From GCA-2687515 sp002687515 (GTDB lineage: Bacteria; Pseudomonadota; Alphaproteobacteria; Rhodospirillales; UBA2165): a stretch of 64,000 nt of DNA. The notes below the pieces were generated by a model. The model saw only the letters and a program-made list of their open reading frames with translations. It was not told where the DNA came from and searched no databases. A program made the position numbers and the translations under genes. Below are positions 26,321 through 34,557 of the stretch, piece after piece; within the stretch, counting starts at the first letter, position 1, and the number at the start of each line of letters is the position of its first letter. The stretch is from contig JASLNU010000016.1 of assembly GCA_030745835.1 (NCBI GenBank), forward strand, positions 1-64,000. Direction: 5' to 3'.

Positions 26321-27225
26321 GCGAGACCAAGAAATTCACCTATTATCCCGGCTGCTCATCGGAAGGCAGCGCCTCGCACCTGGATCAGAGTTTACGCGCG
26401 GTGGCGCCCGAGCTTGGACTGGAGCTCGAGGAATTGGACGATTGGAACTGTTGCGGCGCCTCGGTCGGCCATATCGAGGGCGGCAAGTTGTCGGCCACGG
26501 CGCTATCCGGGCGCAACCTGGCGAAAGCACAGGGGCAAGGCAGCCAGGACGTGGTCACCGGCTGCGCCGCCTGTTACCTGAACACCCACGGCTCCAACGA
26601 AAAGATCAAGGAAAACCCGGAGCTGCGGGCGCGTGTTAACGAGGCGCTGGACGCCGGCGGCCTCTCTTATGACGAAGATTTGAAGGTCCGCCATATGTGC
26701 GAGGTGATCGTCAACGATGTCGGTATCGATGCGGTCAAGGAGCGGGTCACCAACCCGCTCGCGGGTCTCAAAGTGGCCGGCTATGTCGGCTGCCAGACGG
26801 TGCGCCCGTTCGCCAATACGGACGCCGGCGGCAATTACGACACCTACGACGATCCCGAATTCCTCGACAACTTCATCGAAGCCTGCGGCGCCGAGGCGGT
26901 GGATTTCGATTTGAAAACATCCTGCTGCGGAGGCTCGGTCGCGGTGATGAGCCCCGACAAGACCCTGCACCCGATCAAGAAAATCGTCGACGCGGCGGCC
27001 GCCGCCGAGGCCGACGTGATCGCCACCCCATGCCCCCTGTGCCAGACCAACGTCGAAATGTACCAGGACGCCATCAACAAGAAATTCGGCACCGACCACC
27101 AGATCCCGGTGATGTTCTACAGCCAGCTGATGGCCGTCGCCTTCGGCATGGACGGGCAAAAGGACGCGGCCCTGAACCAGAACACCATCCGCTCGGAAAA
27201 GCTGGAAGGGATGGTGAAGAAGTAG
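26317..27225 (+). CDS. HdrB-like CCG-domain protein of the Qmo module
   Basis: A 302-residue protein with two CCG domains, as in heterodisulfide reductase subunit B, where they bind non-cubane [4Fe-4S] clusters at the disulfide site. Seen: domain 1 with YYPGCSSEG, DDWNCCGAS and TGCAACY; domain 2 with GYVGCQTV, KTSCCGGS and TPCPLCQTN. Every cysteine of the two motifs is present. The ATG overlaps the upstream stop as ATGA, with GGGCGGGGG before it. It should be the terminal subunit of the QmoAB-HdrCB complex. Its oxidant could be a disulfide or quinone system, which sequence cannot settle. Confidence 0.92.
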   Translation: MSETKKFTYYPGCSSEGSASHLDQSLRAVAPELGLELEELDDWNCCGASVGHIEGGKLSATALSGRNLAKAQGQGSQDVVTGCAACYLNTHGSNEKIKENPELRARVNEALDAGGLSYDEDLKVRHMCEVIVNDVGIDAVKERVTNPLAGLKVAGYVGCQTVRPFANTDAGGNYDTYDDPEFLDNFIEACGAEAVDFDLKTSCCGGSVAVMSPDKTLHPIKKIVDAAAAAEADVIATPCPLCQTNVEMYQDAINKKFGTDHQIPVMFYSQLMAVAFGMDGQKDAALNQNTIRSEKLEGMVKK

Positions 27226-27280
27226 GGGGGACGTGGGAGCCACCATTGTAATTCACCGTTTCTCGTAGTACGTTATTGCC

Positions 27281-27568
27281 GTGATACAATCATGGCGCAA
27301 TTCAGCAAGCCGCAAGGTCTGGGAGGGTGATCGCCCGAACCGATTTCGCGGGCTGGACTTCGATGCCGCCATTGATCTGCTGCTGGCGCTAAACGCCGCC
27401 AAAGCGCTGCGGGATTTAAGCCCGCTCAAGAGCGTCGGGCTGCATAAGCTCAAAGGCGACCGCAAGGGACAATGGGCGATGATTGTAAATGGGCCTTGGC
27501 GGGTCTGCTTTGAATTCCGCGGGGGCGATGCCTACGAAATTGAAATTGTCGATTACCACAGAGGATAG
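27281..27568 (+). CDS. higB: HigB/RelE-type mRNA interferase toxin
   Basis: A 95-residue protein of the HigB toxin family, ribosome-dependent mRNA nucleases. Seen: the basic N-terminal helix (SWRNSASRKVWEGDR), DLSPLKSVGLHKLKGDRKGQW and the C-terminal WRVCFEFRGGDAYEIEIVDYH typical of the RelE fold. It begins with GTG at 27281 and precedes its antitoxin gene, the inverted order characteristic of higBA. It lies 55 bp after hdrB but is probably an independent module. Likely autoregulated with HigA; no operator was confidently identified. Confidence 0.88.
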   Translation: MIQSWRNSASRKVWEGDRPNRFRGLDFDAAIDLLLALNAAKALRDLSPLKSVGLHKLKGDRKGQWAMIVNGPWRVCFEFRGGDAYEIEIVDYHRG

Positions 27569-27572
27569 AGCG

Positions 27573-27860
27573 ATGAACCCGATAGCCCATCCTGGCCGGC
27601 TGCTGAAGCGTGAATTGGAGGCCCGGTCCTTGAGCGCCAACCGGCTGGCGCTCGACCTTGGTGTTCCATCCGGCCGGATCACCGATATTCTGAACGGGCG
27701 CCGGTCGATTACCGCCGACACCGCCGTGCGGCTGGGAAGATATTTCGGCAACGGCGCCCAGTTCTGGCTCGATCTGCAAAGCCAGTACGATATCGCCGTT
27801 GTCGAGCGCGAGCGCGGCGCGGAAATCGCGCGGCGGGTGATACCGGCGGACGCGGCCTAA
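27573..27860 (+). CDS. higA: HigA-type antitoxin, XRE-family HTH
   Basis: A 95-residue HTH protein that neutralises HigB and represses the operon. Seen: the family start NPIAHPGRLLKRELEARSL, the helix-turn-helix around NRLALDLGVPSGRITDILNG, and the RLGRYFGNGAQFWLDLQ segment diagnostic of HigA. The ATG at 27573 starts 4 bp after the toxin stop, with GAGGATAGAG as ribosome site. The longer upstream open frame overlaps higB and is rejected. Confidence 0.92.
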   Translation: MNPIAHPGRLLKRELEARSLSANRLALDLGVPSGRITDILNGRRSITADTAVRLGRYFGNGAQFWLDLQSQYDIAVVERERGAEIARRVIPADAA

Positions 27861-27875
27861 GCCCCCGAGCCCGCC

Positions 27876-28559
27876 ATGAGCATCGCATATTTCCTGACCA
27901 CCGATGACGGCGCCTTTGCCGAGGGGTTGATGCCGCGCCTGGTGGAGCGGCCCGAAGTCATCGCCGCCAGCCTCTTTACCCCCGACCAGGCCGAGGACCC
28001 TTACGTGGATGACAAGGCGCCGCCGGCGTTGATGCTTGAGATCGACGTTGCAGATACCGATGCCCTTGATGCCGTCTTCAACGATGCCGCCATCCGCGCA
28101 TCTATCGAAGCCGCCGGGCCTTCGGCCAAAGCCGATGCGTTCGAAGCCTTGGCGTTTCCCATCGAAGGCGTCGATGATCCCGCAATTCGCACCGCGCCAA
28201 TGTCCTTCGTGGTCCGTTATTACGGGCCGGTGACGGACGAAAAGCTGTTCGTCCAATATTACCTGGATAAGCATCCGCCGATCCTGGCCGAAATGCCGGG
28301 CATCCGGAACGTGTTTTGCTATCGCCCGGTCCCATGGTCCAATCCGATTCAGATCCCAATGTCCGGATGCATCCTCGGCAACGAAGTGGTGTTCGACAAC
28401 TTGGGTGACCTCAACGCCGCCCTGGCCTCCGAGGTGCGCCACCGGCTGCGCGAGGATTACAATTCGTTCCCGGTTTTGCCCGGCCCCAACACCCATTACG
28501 CCATGCAGCGTATGGATTTTAGGCGGCAGGCGGGTTTCCGGCCAATTTTGGATTCCTGA
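27876..28559 (+). CDS. EthD-domain protein
   Basis: A 227-residue protein with an EthD-like ferredoxin-fold (dimeric alpha-beta barrel) domain in its C-terminal half. Seen: the family signature YYLDKHPPILAEMPGIRNVFCY, given here by position (~124-145), with the conserved HxP and MPG. The N-terminal half may be a second, divergent barrel of the same fold (MSIAYFLTTDDG...LMLEIDVADTDA). EthD proteins occur beside oxygenases and ring-modifying enzymes but have no settled reaction. It starts 15 bp after higA. Its 3' end overlaps the convergent membrane-protein gene by 41 bp. Confidence 0.75.
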   Translation: MSIAYFLTTDDGAFAEGLMPRLVERPEVIAASLFTPDQAEDPYVDDKAPPALMLEIDVADTDALDAVFNDAAIRASIEAAGPSAKADAFEALAFPIEGVDDPAIRTAPMSFVVRYYGPVTDEKLFVQYYLDKHPPILAEMPGIRNVFCYRPVPWSNPIQIPMSGCILGNEVVFDNLGDLNAALASEVRHRLREDYNSFPVLPGPNTHYAMQRMDFRRQAGFRPILDS

Positions 28560-29025
28560 ATACGAATATTAGCCAAAATATACCGCCGACTAGAACACCC
28601 GGTATGACGGTCAATACGACCAGAAGCAAAATGATTACCGGCATCCGTTCAAAATGTTGAAACGCGCCTATTGCCCCGGTACGCGTCAATTCAGAAATCA
28701 GCATGGGTATCAATCCTGCCATTAAACAGGTTGGCAGTGTGAACTTATGGTACTTGCGAACCGTGGCGTAGAAGGCAACGCCAAACACAAAAAACAAGGG
28801 ATAAGTATGCAGGGACCATTTTAAAAAGTTTGAAACATATGTCTCGCTTGTGACAACTGTGCCTAAGTGAGGCGCAAGCCAGAATAAGAGACTCTTACCG
28901 GTTTGATCGGCCAGGTCCCTGGCGGTGGCGATAATAGATAACAAAATGATATGGGGCAGCGGCGCGATGACCGTCGCGGCGACGCAGCGCCAAACAAAAG
29001 TGCGATTGGTGTGCACGATATTCAT
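28519..29025 (-). CDS. Hypothetical four-helix membrane protein
   Basis: A 168-residue integral membrane protein that I do not recognise. Seen: about four hydrophobic helices (VWRCVAATVIAPLPHIILLS; TYPLFFVFGVAFYAT; FTLPTCLMAGLIPMLIS; MPVIILLLVVLTVIPGVLV). Codon use is more AT-rich than its neighbours, which suggests recent acquisition. The start is uncertain: ATG 29025 is used here, while a GTG at 29073 also lies in frame, and neither has a good ribosome site. It is convergent with the EthD gene, overlapping by 41 bp. Confidence 0.58.
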   Translation of the reverse strand: MNIVHTNRTFVWRCVAATVIAPLPHIILLSIIATARDLADQTGKSLLFWLAPHLGTVVTSETYVSNFLKWSLHTYPLFFVFGVAFYATVRKYHKFTLPTCLMAGLIPMLISELTRTGAIGAFQHFERMPVIILLLVVLTVIPGVLVGGIFWLIFVFRNPKLAGNPPAA

Positions 29026-29129
29026 CCAGTTGTTGACACCTGATAATAGTAAGGACGAGCGATATAAATCCACTGGTTTATCTGGTAGCGCCGCATAAGT
29101 TAATTTGTGCGAGTTTGCGACAAGGCGTT

Positions 29130-29157
29130 TGACAGTTTTGGACTGTCATAGACAATA
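29130..29157 (+). promoter_or_regulatory. Candidate promoter with dyad operator for the hyu-mutase operon
   Basis: TTGACA (29130-29135) and GACAAT (29152-29157) are spaced 16 bp apart, about 36 bp before the hyuA start. A perfect inverted repeat, TGACAG (29131-29136) and CTGTCA (29144-29149) with 7 bp between, covers the -35 and spacer, as a repressor site would. The -10 matches consensus at four of six positions. Confidence 0.5.
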
Positions 29158-29192
29158 GCGGATCGGCAGAACGGTGGAGAAGGCAGCAAACC

Positions 29193-31310
29193 TTGGGCAT
29201 GAAAATCGGCATCGATGTGGGCGGTACCTTCACCGATTTTTTTCTGATCGGCGAGGGCGCGCCGGCGCGCATCCATAAATGCCTGTCGACCCCGTCGGAC
29301 CCGTCGATCGCCGTCATCCAGGGGTTGGAGGAACTGGCCGCCGGCATGGAGCCGGCCATCAGCCTTTCCGAATTTGCAGCAATGCTCGATACCATCGTGC
29401 ACGGCACCACCGTCACCACCAACGCCACCCTGACCCGCACCGGCGCCAAATCGGGCCTGATCACCACCAAGGGGCTGCGCGACGCCTTGGAAATGCGGCG
29501 CGGCATCCGAGAAGAGCAATACAACAACCGCTATACCAACGTGGAACCGCTGGTGCCGCGCTATCTGCGCATCGGCGCCGGCGGCCGGCTGGACCGGAAT
29601 GGGGGCGAAATCGACGCCCTCGATCTGGATGATGTGCGGTCAGCGATTGAATTATTCAAGGAAGAAGGCGTCGAGGCAGTATCCATCTGTTTCATGAACG
29701 CTTTCGCCAACCCGGGCCACGAACAGGCGGCGGCGGAATTGGTGCGTGAAGAGTTGCCGGGCGCCTATTTGACCGTTTCCACCGATCTGTTGCCGTCGAT
29801 CCGCTTTTACGAACGGATCAGCACCACCGCCCTCAATTCCTATGTCGGGCCCAAGCTGAGCCGTTATCTGGACCAGCTTCTGGCGCGCCTTAAGGAGATC
29901 GATTTTTCCGGCGTTTTCCTGGTCATGCAGTCCAACGGCGGCGTCATGTCGCCCGAAGTGGCGCGCGACAACGCCGCCCTGACGCTGCTCTCGGGCCCGG
30001 CCGGCGGCCCGGTGGCGGGTCTGGTTTATGCCCAGGCCATGAACCAGAATAAATGCATCACCATCGATATGGGCGGCACCAGCTTCGAAGCGGCGCTGGT
30101 GGTGGATGGCCCGGTGATGGTCAACGAGGGCGAAATCGACCGCCTGCGCATCGCGCTGCCGATGCTCGGCATCCATACCATCGGTGCCGGCGGCGGCTCA
30201 ATCGGCTGGATCGATGCGGGCGGCCTGCTGCGCATGGGCCCGCAAAGCGCCGGCGCCGATCCCGGCCCGGTCAGCTACGGCAAAGGCGGCGAGTTGCCGG
30301 CCTGCACCGACGCCAACCTGGTGCTCGGCTACCTCAACCCCGATTTCTTCGCCGGCGGCCAGATCAAGCTGGACGTGGACGCGGCCCGCAAAGCCATCGA
30401 CACCCACATTGGAAAGCCGCTCGGCCTTTCCACCATCGACGCCGCTGCCGGCATGTACCGCATCGCCTGCACCAACATGGCGCAAGGGGTGCGCGAGATC
30501 ACCATCAAGCGCGGCTCGGACCCGCGCGAGTTTCCCTTGGTGGTGGCCGGCGGCGCCGGGCCGATCCATTCCTGCCTGATCTGCAACGAGTTGGAAATCC
30601 CGTTGCAGATCGTACCCCGCGAATCCTCGATCCTGTGCGCCGTCGGCATGCTGATGGGCGATCTTAAGCATGATTTCGTGCGCACCTTCGTCTCGCCATT
30701 GGCCGACGCCGACTGGTCGAAACTGACGCCCCTGATCGATGATATGAAAAACGAAGGTGGCAGGCTGCTGGCGGAAGAGGGTATTCCCAAGGCGCACCAG
30801 GATTTTCATGTGAAGTTCGATTGCCGGTATCTGAAGCAGTATCACGAGGTGTCGTTTCAGACCCCTGGCGACGCGGTTAGATCCGAGGATTCGGGCGCCA
30901 TCGCCACCGCCTTCCACGGCGAACATAACCGGCTCTACGGCTATTCCCTGGAAGAGCAGGCGGTGCCGGTGGAAATCATCAACGTGCGGGTACAGGCGGT
31001 GGGCGTCACCGAAAAGCCGGCGTTCGAGGAGGCGCCGCGGGCAGAGGCGGACCCGTCGGCGGCGTTGAAGGGGATGCGCGATGTCTATATCCCGGAAGAC
31101 AATGAATTCGCCGAGGTTCCGGTCTATGACGGGCACGCCCTGGCGCACGGCCATCAAATCACCGGCCCGGCGATGATCGAGGAAGTGACCACCGCCATTT
31201 TCGTTTCCTCCTCGTTCGATTGTATGGTCGATGCGTTGGGGTCCTTCGTCCTTTACCGCAAGGGGCGCGAAGATTTGATCGCCAAAGACACAACTGGGAA
31301 AGCGTCATGA
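29193..31310 (+). CDS. Hydantoinase/oxoprolinase family subunit A (HyuA-like)
   Basis: A 705-residue ASKHA-fold ATPase subunit of the hydantoinase/oxoprolinase/acetone-carboxylase superfamily. These enzymes phosphorylate a carbonyl oxygen to drive ring opening of cyclic amides or carboxylation of ketones. Seen: phosphate-1 loop KIGIDVGGTFTDFFLIG, the VHGTTVTTNATL segment and phosphate-2 loop TIDMGGTSFEAALV. TTG 29193 is used because AGAAGG sits 9 bp before it; ATG 29199 two codons on is equally possible. It overlaps subunit B by 4 bp. No acetone-carboxylase-type third subunit follows, so an ATP-dependent amidohydrolase-like or two-subunit carboxylase role is open. Confidence 0.9.
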   Translation: MGMKIGIDVGGTFTDFFLIGEGAPARIHKCLSTPSDPSIAVIQGLEELAAGMEPAISLSEFAAMLDTIVHGTTVTTNATLTRTGAKSGLITTKGLRDALEMRRGIREEQYNNRYTNVEPLVPRYLRIGAGGRLDRNGGEIDALDLDDVRSAIELFKEEGVEAVSICFMNAFANPGHEQAAAELVREELPGAYLTVSTDLLPSIRFYERISTTALNSYVGPKLSRYLDQLLARLKEIDFSGVFLVMQSNGGVMSPEVARDNAALTLLSGPAGGPVAGLVYAQAMNQNKCITIDMGGTSFEAALVVDGPVMVNEGEIDRLRIALPMLGIHTIGAGGGSIGWIDAGGLLRMGPQSAGADPGPVSYGKGGELPACTDANLVLGYLNPDFFAGGQIKLDVDAARKAIDTHIGKPLGLSTIDAAAGMYRIACTNMAQGVREITIKRGSDPREFPLVVAGGAGPIHSCLICNELEIPLQIVPRESSILCAVGMLMGDLKHDFVRTFVSPLADADWSKLTPLIDDMKNEGGRLLAEEGIPKAHQDFHVKFDCRYLKQYHEVSFQTPGDAVRSEDSGAIATAFHGEHNRLYGYSLEEQAVPVEIINVRVQAVGVTEKPAFEEAPRAEADPSAALKGMRDVYIPEDNEFAEVPVYDGHALAHGHQITGPAMIEEVTTAIFVSSSFDCMVDALGSFVLYRKGREDLIAKDTTGKAS

Positions 31311-32983
31311 GCGATATCGATCCGATCCTCCTGTCGGTCTATGCAAGGACCTTCAAATCGATCACCGACGAGATGAGCATCTCGGTGCAGAAGACGACGC
31401 GCTCGCCGATCCTGTGCGAGGCCAAGGATTTCGTCACCGGCCTCTACGACGGCGATGGCAACATGCTGGAGCAGACGGAAAACCTGCCGATCCTGGCCTT
31501 TTCCCTGGCGCCGGTGTGCAAATACATCATCGAATATTTCGCCGACGACATCCATGAAGGTGACGTCATCTTCCATAACGACGTCTTTTCCATGGGTAAC
31601 CAGAACAACGATGTCGCCGTCTACAAGCCCATCTTCCACAATGGCGAACTGGTCGCCTGGTCGGCGGTCAAGGGCCACCAGGCCGATATTGGCGGCAGCG
31701 TCGCCGGCGGCTACAACCCCAACGCCAAGGAGGTGTGGCAGGAAGCCCTCCGTATTCCGCCGGTGAAGGTCTATGACAAAGGCAAAATGCGTAAAGACGT
31801 TTGGGAATTGATCTTTGCCAATATCCGCTTCGATATCGTCGAACACGACATGCGGGCTCAGTTGGGGGCGACGGTGATCGGCGAACGGCGTCTGCTGAGC
31901 CTGCTTGAGAAATACGGCCTCGAAAGCTATGAAACCCACAAACAGGCGCTGTTCGAATCGACCAAGAAAATGATGGAGGCCGAGATAGCCAATATCCCCA
32001 ACGGCAGCTATTCGGGCGAGGGGTACGTGTTCTATGACGGCCACCACGAAGGTAGCGAGTTCACCATCCGCGTCGATATCGAAGTGCACGACAAGAGCAT
32101 CGCTTTCGATTATTCGCGAACCGACGATCAGACTAATGGTTTCGTCAACGGCACCTTCACCTCGTCGGCCTCGGCGACTATCCTGACCCTGTTGCAAATG
32201 GTCAATCCCGACATGCCCCACAACGAAGGCATGGTCCAGCCCATCGAGATCATCATCCCCGAGGGCACCATCCTCAACGCGTCCTACCCCAAGGCCACCA
32301 CTTTCGGCAACCATATCTGTCCGCCCAACGCCGACGCCATCATGAAGGCCCTGGCGCCCGCCATCCCCGACCGGGTGACCGCCGGCTGGAACCATCTGCT
32401 ATGTTCGCTCACCGCCGGCATTGACGAAGAAAAGGACACTCAATACGTGGACATTTTTTTCCTCGGCCAGAAGGGCGGATCGGGCGGTATGCAGGGTACC
32501 GACGGTTATGATCATATCGGCATGATCGATGCATCGGGCGGGGTGCTGACCCAGGATTACGAAATGTTCGAGCAGCAGTCCCCGCACACCTTGAACAAGC
32601 ACGAATATCTGGTGGACAGCGCCGGCGCTGGTGAATGGCGCGGCGGTATCGGCACAGAAACCATTTATACCATCGGTTCCAACGATACCCAGTTGGTGAC
32701 CTTTGGCGATGGTGATTTCAAGCCGGCCTTCGGCCTGTTCGGCGGTCAGGACGCGGATCTTAATATTATCAAGCTGACCTATCCGGACGGCACCGAGAGA
32801 ATCCCCAACAACAAGGATCTTATCCTCGGCGTGCCCAAGGGCACGGTCTACTATCAAATTGCCAGCGGCGGCGGTGGCTGGGGGGACCCTAAGAAACGCG
32901 ACCGGGACAAGCTGCGCCAAGAGGTGCGCGACGGCGTCATTTCAGAAGATGCGGCGCGCGATGTCTACGGGCTAGAGGACTGA
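31307..32983 (+). CDS. Hydantoinase/oxoprolinase family subunit B (HyuB-like)
   Basis: A 558-residue partner of the HyuA-like subunit. Seen: MSDIDPILLSVYARTFKSI, the metal-binding HNDVFSMGNQNNDVAVYKP region, VKGHQADIGGSVAGGYNP and the C-terminal glycine-rich VDSAGAGEWRGGIGTETIY plus IASGGGGWGDPKKRD, all family hallmarks. Its ATG overlaps the hyuA stop as ATGA. Full length for the family. Cytoplasmic. The pair starts a ten-gene operon whose later enzymes act on CoA esters, suggesting this step either opens a ring or carboxylates a ketone before CoA activation. Confidence 0.91.
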   Translation: MSDIDPILLSVYARTFKSITDEMSISVQKTTRSPILCEAKDFVTGLYDGDGNMLEQTENLPILAFSLAPVCKYIIEYFADDIHEGDVIFHNDVFSMGNQNNDVAVYKPIFHNGELVAWSAVKGHQADIGGSVAGGYNPNAKEVWQEALRIPPVKVYDKGKMRKDVWELIFANIRFDIVEHDMRAQLGATVIGERRLLSLLEKYGLESYETHKQALFESTKKMMEAEIANIPNGSYSGEGYVFYDGHHEGSEFTIRVDIEVHDKSIAFDYSRTDDQTNGFVNGTFTSSASATILTLLQMVNPDMPHNEGMVQPIEIIIPEGTILNASYPKATTFGNHICPPNADAIMKALAPAIPDRVTAGWNHLLCSLTAGIDEEKDTQYVDIFFLGQKGGSGGMQGTDGYDHIGMIDASGGVLTQDYEMFEQQSPHTLNKHEYLVDSAGAGEWRGGIGTETIYTIGSNDTQLVTFGDGDFKPAFGLFGGQDADLNIIKLTYPDGTERIPNNKDLILGVPKGTVYYQIASGGGGWGDPKKRDRDKLRQEVRDGVISEDAARDVYGLED

Positions 32984-32996
32984 GCGGGGCGATGCC

Positions 32997-34127
32997 ATGT
33001 TGGAACTGAGCGAAGAACAGGTTGCCATCCAGGGTACTTTCGCCCGTTTCAGCGACGAGCAAATTATTCCCGCCGCCGAAGCCATCGATGAGGCCCACGA
33101 ATATCCCTGGGACATGGTCAAGCAACTGGCCGATCTGGGTTTTGTCGGCATGCGCTATCCCGAAGCCGTCGGCGGAACCGGGGTCGATTTGATCACCTAT
33201 TGCCTGGCGCTGGAAGAGGTGGCGCGCGGTTCCATGTCGGTGGCTGCCTGCGTCACCATGCAGGCGCTGATGGGCACCAAGTTCCTGGAAATGCTGGGCA
33301 ATGACGATATCACCGAGCGCCTGTTCAAGCCGGCGCTCAGCTTGGATAAGATCGGCGCCGTCTGCATGACCGAACCGGACGCCGGCAGCGATCTCGGCGG
33401 CATATCCACGAGGGCGGTGAAGGCCGATGGCGGCTATGTCTTGAACGGCGCCAAGACCTGGGTCACCGCGGCGCCGCTGGCCGATTTCTTCACCGTCTTC
33501 GCGCGCGCCGGCGACGAAGACAAGCTCACCATTTTCCTGGTGGAAAAAGATTTCGATGGTTTGGCGATCGGCCGGCCGATCGAAAAGATGGGGGTCTGGG
33601 CGCTGCCCACCTCGGAACTGGCCTTCAACGATTGCTTCGTTCCCGACAGCCACCGGCTCAGCGCCGAGGTAGGCGACGGCGAGGAGCATCTGCGCAAACT
33701 GTTGTCGGAAATTCGCATCGTCACGTCGGTGCTGGGCGTCGGCATAGCGCGCGCCGCCCTGGACGAAGCCGTGCGTTATGCCGGCGAGCGCAAGCAATTC
33801 GGCAAACCCATCAACCGCTTCCAGGCGGTGCAGATGCGCCTCGCCGACATGGCAACGGACCTGGAAGCGGCGCGCCACATTGCCTATCACGCCGCTTCGC
33901 TGCTGGATGCCGGCCTGCCGCACCGCAAGGAAGCCTCGATGGCGAAATTGTTCGCGACCGAGGCGGCGGCGCGCATCTGCGACAACGCGGCCCGCATCTT
34001 CGCCTCCTACGGTTACGCCATGGAATACCCGATCCAGCGCTTCTTGCGCGATGTCCGCTTCACCCTGATCGGCGGCGGCACCAGCGATATCCTGAAACTG
34101 ATCATCGCCAAGGAACTGTCGCAATGA
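32997..34127 (+). CDS. Acyl-CoA dehydrogenase family protein with non-canonical base position
   Basis: A 376-residue FAD acyl-CoA dehydrogenase-like protein. Seen: CMTEPDAGSDLGG (FAD/substrate loop), DEAVRYAGERKQFGKPI (the family signature helix) and LIGGGTSDILKLIIAKEL at the C-terminus. In MCAD-type enzymes the position after IY in IYEGTSEI is the catalytic glutamate. Here it is glycine, as in the isovaleryl-CoA dehydrogenase type (which has alanine), but the alternative helix-G glutamate also appears displaced by one residue (SEIRIVTS). Either a different base is used or the substrate is unusual. It starts 13 bp after hyuB and overlaps the B12-domain gene by 4 bp. Confidence 0.9.
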   Translation: MLELSEEQVAIQGTFARFSDEQIIPAAEAIDEAHEYPWDMVKQLADLGFVGMRYPEAVGGTGVDLITYCLALEEVARGSMSVAACVTMQALMGTKFLEMLGNDDITERLFKPALSLDKIGAVCMTEPDAGSDLGGISTRAVKADGGYVLNGAKTWVTAAPLADFFTVFARAGDEDKLTIFLVEKDFDGLAIGRPIEKMGVWALPTSELAFNDCFVPDSHRLSAEVGDGEEHLRKLLSEIRIVTSVLGVGIARAALDEAVRYAGERKQFGKPINRFQAVQMRLADMATDLEAARHIAYHAASLLDAGLPHRKEASMAKLFATEAAARICDNAARIFASYGYAMEYPIQRFLRDVRFTLIGGGTSDILKLIIAKELSQ

Positions 34128-34546
34128 GCGGTGGAAAAAAGATCAAAATCCTGATCGGCAAGCCGGGGCTTGACGGCCATGATGTGGGTGCCAAGATTGT
34201 GGCGCGGGCGTTGATCGATGCCGGGTTCGATGTCGTTTATACCGGGCTTCGCAAAACGCCATCGGAAATCGCGCAACTGGCCTTGGATATCGAGGCCGAC
34301 GTGATCGGGCTCTCGAGCCTAGCCGGCTCGCACGTCGAGTTTTGCACCAAATTGAAGGGCCTGATCGATCAATACGGGCTCAGGGAAAAGCTGTGGCTGA
34401 TCGGCGGCTGTATTCCCAAGAAAGACCACCGGGCCTTGAAGGAAATCGGCCTCGACGGAATTTTTCCCAACGGCAGCAGGCTAGACGATATTGTAGAGTT
34501 CATAACCAGCAACACCGGTTCGGGCCCACAATCAGGCCAAGCTTAG
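34124..34546 (+). CDS. B12-binding small subunit of acyl-CoA mutase
   Basis: A 140-residue Rossmann-like cobalamin-binding protein, the free-standing C-terminal domain of the methylmalonyl-CoA mutase family. Seen: the DxHxxG motif (GKPGLDGHDVGAK), whose histidine is the lower axial cobalt ligand, followed by SSLAGSH and the IGGCIP glycine loop that wraps the nucleotide tail. It overlaps the dehydrogenase stop as ATGA and lies 11 bp before the large subunit, with which it must associate. Complete. Confidence 0.94.
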   Translation: MSGGKKIKILIGKPGLDGHDVGAKIVARALIDAGFDVVYTGLRKTPSEIAQLALDIEADVIGLSSLAGSHVEFCTKLKGLIDQYGLREKLWLIGGCIPKKDHRALKEIGLDGIFPNGSRLDDIVEFITSNTGSGPQSGQA

Positions 34547-34557
34547 GAGACAGCACC

